From positions 1-10,013 of the forward strand of contig JACRMD010000328.1 in NCBI GenBank assembly GCA_016215085.1: a stretch of 10,013 nt of DNA, written 5' to 3'. Both the position numbers and the translations under genes were made by a program. Every line of letters begins with the position of its first letter. The first letter of the stretch is position 1. Of this stretch, positions 6,130 through 10,013 are shown in pieces. Below the pieces are notes generated by a model that saw nothing but the letters and a program-made list of their open reading frames with translations, made no database searches and was not told the DNA's origin. Origin of the DNA: Solirubrobacterales bacterium. Its GTDB lineage: Bacteria > Actinomycetota > Thermoleophilia > Solirubrobacterales > Solirubrobacteraceae.

Positions 6130-7038
6130 CTACGCGGCGGAGCGCTGCAGCTGCTCGGCGGCCTGCGCGCGGATGCCGTCCTCCAGCGACGTGCTCGGCC
6201 GCCACCCGAGCACACGGCGGGCGCGCGACGGGTCGGCCCACGTCTGGACCGCGTCGCCGGGCGGTCGCGGGATCCACCGCACGGTGAGCTCCGCGCCGGC
6301 GGCCTGCTGCACCGCGGCGACGACGTCGCGCAGCGGCACGGCCCGGCCGGTGCCGATGTTCACGGGCTCGGGGCCCGGGTCGATGCGGCAGGCGGCGTGG
6401 ATCGCCCGCACGACGTCGCCCACGTAGGTCAGGTCGCGTGCCATGTCGGGGTCGCCGGCCACGTCGACCTGGCGCCCGGCGTACGCGGCGGCCAGCAGCC
6501 GGGAGACGAGCATGTCGGCCCGCTGGCCCGGCCCGTAGGTGGTGAAGAGCCGCAGCGTCGTGACCCGCAGCCCGCGCTCCTCGCAGTGGGCGTGGGCCAG
6601 CGTCTCCCCCGCGAGCTTCGTGACCGCGTACGGGGAGCGCGGTGCGGGGGCCCGGTCCTCCGTGACCGGACCGTCGCAGTTGCCGTAGACCGTCGACGAG
6701 GACGCCAGCACCAGCCGGCCCCGGCCGTCGGCCACCCCGAGGGCCACGGCGTGCAGTGCCGCGAGGTTCTCCCGCGCGTACGCCGCGAAGTCGCTCGACC
6801 ACGAGCCGCGCACGCCGGTCTCGGCCGCGAGGTGCACCACGACGTCGGCGCGCTCCAGCAGCCGCCCGTGGCCCGGGTCCGCGCAGTCGCCCTGGACCGC
6901 GTGGACGCCCGGCGGAAGGTCGCGCGACGGCGGCCGGTGGTCGATCGCCGTGACGCGGTCGCCGGCCGCGGCGAGCGTGCGCACGACGTGACGGCCCAGG
7001 AAGCCCTCGGATCCGGTCACGACGACGTGCTGCGACAT
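6130..7038 (-). CDS. NAD-dependent sugar-nucleotide epimerase/dehydratase
   Basis: A 302-residue extended short-chain dehydrogenase/reductase. It shows the Rossmann nucleotide motif TGSEGFLG (8-15), the acidic residue after strand 2 (AIDHR, 31-35, favouring NAD), HLAAETGVR (69-77), SSSTVYG (113-119) with the catalytic Ser, and Tyr137-x3-Lys141 in SPYAVTK. The C-terminal half has RDLTYVGDVVRAI (201-213), NIGTG (227-231) and the ending GDAVQTWADPSRARRVLGW, which is typical of UDP-glucose or UDP-glucuronate 4-epimerases. The exact substrate cannot be read from sequence. The likely role is supply of an activated sugar for cell-surface polysaccharide (inference). Start ATG-7038 follows the stop of the upstream gene after 14 nt; no good Shine-Dalgarno sequence is present, but a TANNNT-type hexamer (TAGGTT, 7055-7050) lies 11 nt upstream. 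Confidence 0.9.
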   Translation of the reverse strand: MSQHVVVTGSEGFLGRHVVRTLAAAGDRVTAIDHRPPSRDLPPGVHAVQGDCADPGHGRLLERADVVVHLAAETGVRGSWSSDFAAYARENLAALHAVALGVADGRGRLVLASSSTVYGNCDGPVTEDRAPAPRSPYAVTKLAGETLAHAHCEERGLRVTTLRLFTTYGPGQRADMLVSRLLAAAYAGRQVDVAGDPDMARDLTYVGDVVRAIHAACRIDPGPEPVNIGTGRAVPLRDVVAAVQQAAGAELTVRWIPRPPGDAVQTWADPSRARRVLGWRPSTSLEDGIRAQAAEQLQRSAA

Positions 7039-7052
7039 GGCGTCGCGTGAAC

Positions 7053-7709
7053 CTATGCACCCTCAACATCCCTGCCCACCCCAGCAATGTGGGTCAGCAG
7101 GCGCTGGAGCGCCAGGACGTCGCCGCCGGGGTGGCGGACGACGACGTCGGCCCGCTCCTCCCACGGCGCGGCCTGCTCGGCGAACCGCACGCGCCCCTCG
7201 AGCCACGTGCCCGCGACGATCCGCCGCAGCCCGCCCACCACGACGTCGTGCACGCCGCCCCAGACCACGAGCCCGAGGTCGGCCCGCGCCGCCGCGGCGC
7301 GCTCGAAGGCCCGCAGCAGCACGAGGTCGGCGGCGCCGGCCACGACGGCCGGCCAGGGCCGCTCGGCGTCCGCGGCGGGCACGGGCGCGACGAGCCGCGG
7401 CGGCCCGGTCCCGGCCAGCGTGGTGCCGGCCTCCAGCGCGTCCTCCCCCACCACGTGCGTCGCGCCGCCGACGCCGACGGCCCGCACGACGACGCGCCGA
7501 GGCGGCCCGGGCGCGGGCACGACGTCGAGGTGGAAGCCGCTGAGCAGCGCGTCGGGCCGCTCGGGGTGCGCGGCCTCGACGTCGGGCCGGGCGGTCCCGA
7601 GCCGCGCGAGCGCCGCGACGCGGCCATCGACGACGGCCTCGACGCGCGCGACCGGCTCGTCGAGCAGCACCCAGCCGAAGCCCGGGCCCTCCAGGCGGCC
7701 GCCCGCCAT
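7053..7709 (-). CDS. unrecognised 218-aa protein with possible beta-sandwich N-terminal domain
   Basis: I do not recognise this gene as a named family. Start ATG-7709 shares one base with the aroA stop (TGATG), and the end is 14 nt before the epimerase. Residues about 10-85 run FGWVLLDEP, then VEAVVDGRVAALARL, RPDVEAAHPERPDA (41-54) and SGFHLDVVP (57-65). The order 'GW..D.P / V.VDG..VA / RPDV...P / SGF' is a pattern I associate with small beta-sandwich domains attached to actinobacterial glycosyltransferases and other carbohydrate-related proteins (memory, not search). Residues about 115-218 contain a helix LVLLRAFERAAAARADLG, the strand-like LGLVVWGGVHDVVVGG, and VRFAEQAAPWEERADVVVRHPGGD; these could be a reduced glycosyltransferase-like half, but no catalytic motif is clear. 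There is no signal peptide or membrane segment. Position between aroA and a sugar-nucleotide epimerase makes a polysaccharide role the leading guess. Real-gene status is supported by junctions and codon use. Confidence 0.75.
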   Translation of the reverse strand: MAGGRLEGPGFGWVLLDEPVARVEAVVDGRVAALARLGTARPDVEAAHPERPDALLSGFHLDVVPAPGPPRRVVVRAVGVGGATHVVGEDALEAGTTLAGTGPPRLVAPVPAADAERPWPAVVAGAADLVLLRAFERAAAARADLGLVVWGGVHDVVVGGLRRIVAGTWLEGRVRFAEQAAPWEERADVVVRHPGGDVLALQRLLTHIAGVGRDVEGA

Positions 7710-9016
7710 CAGCCCCCGGGCAGCAGCGCGCGCAGGTCGTCGGTGAAGCCGGGGTAGCTCACGTCGGCGGCCTCCATGCCCTCGACCGCCACACCCTCGC
7801 GGGAGGCCAGGCCGGCGATCGCGCCGAGCATCGCCAGCCGGTGGTCGCCGTGGGAGTGGATCGTGCCGCCGCGCAGCCCGCCCGTGCCCTGCACCACGAA
7901 GCCGTCCTCGGTGGCCTCCAGCTCGCCGCCCAGGCCGCGCAGGCCGTCGACGACGGTGGCGATGCGGTCGGACTCCTTGAGGCGCAGCTCCTGGGCGCCG
8001 CGCACGATCGTCTCGCCCTCGGCGAAGCACCCCAGCAGCGCGACCAGCGGCAGCTCGTCGATGGCCAGCGGCACCTCGTCGTGCTCGACGACGGTGCCGA
8101 CCAGCGGGCCGTGGGCCACCTCGAGGTCGCCGATCGGCTCGTAGGGCGGCACGTCGTCGCCGAGCGGGTCCTCCAGGTCGCCGACGACCACGCCGCCCAT
8201 CCGCTCCAGGATCCGCAGGAAGCCGGTCCGCGTCCAGTTCGTGCCGCTGCCGGCGACGGTGATGCGCGAGCCGGGCACGAGCACCGCCGCGGCGACCAGG
8301 AACGCGGCCGACGACGGGTCGCCGGGCACCACGAGGTCCTCGAGCACGAGCTCGTCCACGTTGGACACCGTCACGTGGCGGCCGTTGCGGTGCACGGGGA
8401 CCCCTGCGGCGGCGAGCATCCGCTCGGTGTGGTCGCGCGACGGGACCGGCTCGACGACGGTCGTGGCGCCGTCGGCCAGCAGCCCGGCGAGCAGGACGCA
8501 GCTCTTGACCTGCGCGCTGGCGACCGGCAGCTCGTAGGCGATCGAGCGCAGCCGCGCCCCGTGGACGGTGAACGGCGGCAGCCGGCCGTCGGTGGCCTCG
8601 ATCTCGGCGCCCATCCGCCGCAGCGGCTCGGCGATGCGGTCCACCGGCCGCCGGCGGATCGACGCGTCGCCGTCGAGCGTGTAGGAGCGCCCGTCCTGCC
8701 CGGCCAGCCAGCCGGGCAGCAGCCGCATCAGCGTGCCGGCGTTGCCGACGTCGATCGGCTCGTCGAGCTCGACGGTGTTGCGCAGGCCCGCGCCGCGGAT
8801 GACCAGCTCGTCGGGCCCGTGCTGGACCAGCGCGCCGAGCCGGCCCACCGCGCCGAGCGTCGACAGCGTGTCCTCGGCCTCGAGGTAGCCGCGCACCCGC
8901 ACCGGGTCGACGGCCATCGCCCCCAGGATCGCCGCGCGGTGGGAGATCGACTTGTCCGTGGGCGGCGTCGCGGTGCCCTTCAGGCGGCGCGCCGGGGCGA
9001 AGCGGACGGTGCTCAT
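7709..9016 (-). CDS. aroA: 3-phosphoshikimate 1-carboxyvinyltransferase (EPSP synthase)
   Basis: It joins phosphoenolpyruvate to shikimate 3-phosphate, the sixth step of the shikimate pathway, in the cytosol. Full length at 435 aa (family about 420-450). Visible residues: DKSISHR (21-27, phosphate-binding Lys22/Arg27), GNAGTLMRLLPG (91-102), SAQVKS (167-172), PGDPSSAAF (231-239), the catalytic Asp320 in AIDELP, RLKESDRI (345-352) and HGDHRLAM (389-396). The loop GNAGT keeps the Gly found in typical glyphosate-sensitive enzymes rather than the Ala of the insensitive CP4 type (known of the family; not a measured property here). ATG-9016 is fixed by a strong GGAGGT 6 nt upstream, inside the end of tyrA, and the two genes overlap as ATGA. 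Downstream it overlaps the unknown gene by one base. Confidence 0.98.
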   Translation of the reverse strand: MSTVRFAPARRLKGTATPPTDKSISHRAAILGAMAVDPVRVRGYLEAEDTLSTLGAVGRLGALVQHGPDELVIRGAGLRNTVELDEPIDVGNAGTLMRLLPGWLAGQDGRSYTLDGDASIRRRPVDRIAEPLRRMGAEIEATDGRLPPFTVHGARLRSIAYELPVASAQVKSCVLLAGLLADGATTVVEPVPSRDHTERMLAAAGVPVHRNGRHVTVSNVDELVLEDLVVPGDPSSAAFLVAAAVLVPGSRITVAGSGTNWTRTGFLRILERMGGVVVGDLEDPLGDDVPPYEPIGDLEVAHGPLVGTVVEHDEVPLAIDELPLVALLGCFAEGETIVRGAQELRLKESDRIATVVDGLRGLGGELEATEDGFVVQGTGGLRGGTIHSHGDHRLAMLGAIAGLASREGVAVEGMEAADVSYPGFTDDLRALLPGG

Positions 9017-10013
9017 CGGGCGACCTCCTCGACCAGCTCGCGCGCGCGGCCGGCGTGGTCCTCGGCGACCCAGAGGGCCACCTCACCGCTGCGGAAGTCG
9101 GGCGAGGGCGACAACGACATGTCGTGGATGTTTATCCCGGCGCGGCTCAGGGTGACCGCCAGGTCGGCGATCACGCCCGGCCGGTTGGGGACGACGACGC
9201 GGACCTGCTGCAGCGGGCCGCCGGTCAGGCCGACGTCCAGGAGCGCCCGGCGGCGCACCCCCGCGCCCGCCTGCCAGGCCTCGACCCGCTCGCCCGCGGC
9301 GAGCACGGCGCGGGCGTCCCGCAGGTGCGCGAGCAGCCCGTCGAGCGCGTCGAGTAGCGCCTCGCGGTTGGCGCCGTAGATGCTCGCCCACAGCGGCGGG
9401 TTGGCCCCGGCCACGCGGGTCATGTCGCGGAAGCTCGGCCCCGTCACAGGGATCGCCTCGTCGCCCAGCGCGTCGCAGGCCTGCTCGACCAGCGCGTTGG
9501 CGACGACGTGCGGCAGGTGGCTGAAGGCGGCCATCAGGCGGTCGTGGACCTCGGGGCGGATCGCGGTCGGCACGGCGCCCAGGCCGGCGACGGCGCGGTG
9601 CAGGCGCTCGAAGCGCAGGCCCTCGGTGTCCTCGCGCGGCGTCAGGTACCACGTCGCGCCGGCGAAGAGGTCGGCGCGCGCGTGCTCGACGCCGGCGACC
9701 TCCGCGCCCGCCAGCGGGTGGCCGCCGATGAACCTGGGGTCGCCGATCGCGGCGACCACCGCCGCCTTCGTCGAGCCGACGTCGGTGACGATCGCGTCGG
9801 GCCCGGCGGCGGCGAGCGCCTCCTCGAGCACGGCGGGCAGCGCGGCGACGGGCGCGGCCACCACGACGAGGTCGGCGCCGGCGACCGCCTCGGCCGGCGA
9901 GGCCGCGGCGGCGTCGAGGACGCCGCGCTCCAGCGCGACCCGCAGCGCGTGCTCGTCGGGGTCCCAGCCCGTGACGTGCGCGCCCAGGCGCTCGCGCGCG
10001 GCCAGCGCGACCG
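9013..10013 (-). CDS. tyrA: prephenate dehydrogenase with C-terminal ACT domain (5' end outside window)
   Basis: It carries out the oxidative decarboxylation of prephenate (or arogenate) in tyrosine synthesis. The 332 visible residues begin just after the missing N-terminal nucleotide-binding glycine loop: VALAARERLGAHVTGWDPDE matches the first Rossmann helix and second strand. The frame continues past the internal GTG at 9864, so that is not the true start. Hallmarks: DVGSTK (about 77-82), GGHPLAG (about 96-102, conserved His98), SHLPHVVANAL (from 164; the first His is the usual catalytic one) and GPSFRDMTRVA. Residues about 268-332 are an ACT domain (VVVPNRPGVIADLAVTL then GINIHDMSLSP), the type that binds an amino acid for feedback control, probably tyrosine (inference). 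tyrA directly before aroA is a common arrangement. It overlaps aroA by 4 nt. NAD versus NADP use and prephenate versus arogenate cannot be decided here. Confidence 0.97.
   Translation of the reverse strand, partial: VALAARERLGAHVTGWDPDEHALRVALERGVLDAAAASPAEAVAGADLVVVAAPVAALPAVLEEALAAAGPDAIVTDVGSTKAAVVAAIGDPRFIGGHPLAGAEVAGVEHARADLFAGATWYLTPREDTEGLRFERLHRAVAGLGAVPTAIRPEVHDRLMAAFSHLPHVVANALVEQACDALGDEAIPVTGPSFRDMTRVAGANPPLWASIYGANREALLDALDGLLAHLRDARAVLAAGERVEAWQAGAGVRRRALLDVGLTGGPLQQVRVVVPNRPGVIADLAVTLSRAGINIHDMSLSPSPDFRSGEVALWVAEDHAGRARELVEEVAR
9023..9028 (-). promoter_or_regulatory. strong Shine-Dalgarno site for aroA
   Basis: On the minus strand GGAGGT lies 6 nt before the aroA ATG (9016), inside the last codons of tyrA. 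It is the only near-consensus ribosome-binding site at any start codon in this window, and it fixes the aroA start. Most other starts here have weak or no such site and depend on overlap or a leaderless arrangement. Confidence 0.8.

Noticed and set aside
5535..6215. Extension of the der frame by about 227 codons upstream
   Set aside because: The extra part is Arg-rich, overlaps cmk in another frame, and is unlike any Der N-terminus. GTG-5534 gives the canonical start.
6104..7087. Extension of the cmk frame upstream through the epimerase
   Set aside because: The added residues are Arg/Gly-rich shadow of the epimerase; the family N-terminus begins at GTG-6103.
7286..7301. GC palindrome GCCGCGGC with flanking repeats as a terminator or operator
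   Set aside because: It is inside a coding region, the exact core is short, and such repeats are expected by chance at this base composition.
7710..9086. Extension of the 218-aa unknown protein upstream through aroA
   Set aside because: The added part is low-complexity and overlaps aroA in another frame; ATG-7709 at the TGATG junction is the sensible start.
7841..9379. 512-codon plus-strand open frame opposite aroA and tyrA
   Set aside because: Shadow of two certain enzymes; no ribosome-binding site and no recognisable motif.

Overview
This is a very GC-rich (about 73% by eye), densely coded chromosomal window from what looks like an actinomycetotan. GTG starts, 1-11 nt gene overlaps, the DUF3352-type protein and the tyrA-aroA-cmk-der order are compatible with Thermoleophilia/Solirubrobacterales. 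That placement is an inference from composition and gene style; no rRNA or marker tree is available here.

Layout. Positions 1-981 (minus) hold the 5' part of an alpha/beta hydrolase with an SCP2-like N-terminal region; it runs off the left edge. A 63-bp divergent spacer (982-1044) separates it from a small plus-strand gene for a helical, probably coiled-coil protein (1045-1530). That gene converges on metK, and a perfect 28-nt palindrome at 1544-1571 lies between them as a likely two-way terminator. From 10013 down to 1596 everything is on the minus strand and reads as one tightly packed operon: tyrA (5' end outside the window), aroA, an unrecognised 218-aa protein, an NAD-dependent sugar-nucleotide epimerase, cmk, der, a DUF3352-like secreted or anchored protein, and metK. 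No stretch over 65 bp lacks a gene.

How the genes fit together. TyrA and AroA are shikimate and aromatic amino-acid enzymes, Cmk is a nucleotide kinase, Der is a ribosome-assembly GTPase, and MetK makes S-adenosylmethionine: a housekeeping operon. Stop/start overlaps (tyrA/aroA ATGA, aroA/unknown TGATG, cmk/der GTGA, der/DUF3352 11 nt, DUF3352/metK ATGA) suggest translational coupling. The unrecognised gene and the epimerase sit between aroA and cmk, which are often neighbours in bacteria, and look like an inserted carbohydrate-related pair. The two loosest joints in the run (14 and 26 nt) flank the epimerase.

No mobile element, CRISPR array, tRNA, rRNA or clear horizontally acquired island was seen. 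The most interesting items are the unknown aroA-cmk insert protein, the SCP2-like/hydrolase fusion, repeated TANNNT boxes 7-8 nt before start codons (possible leaderless transcripts), the short Cmk, and metK's apparent dependence on coupled translation.
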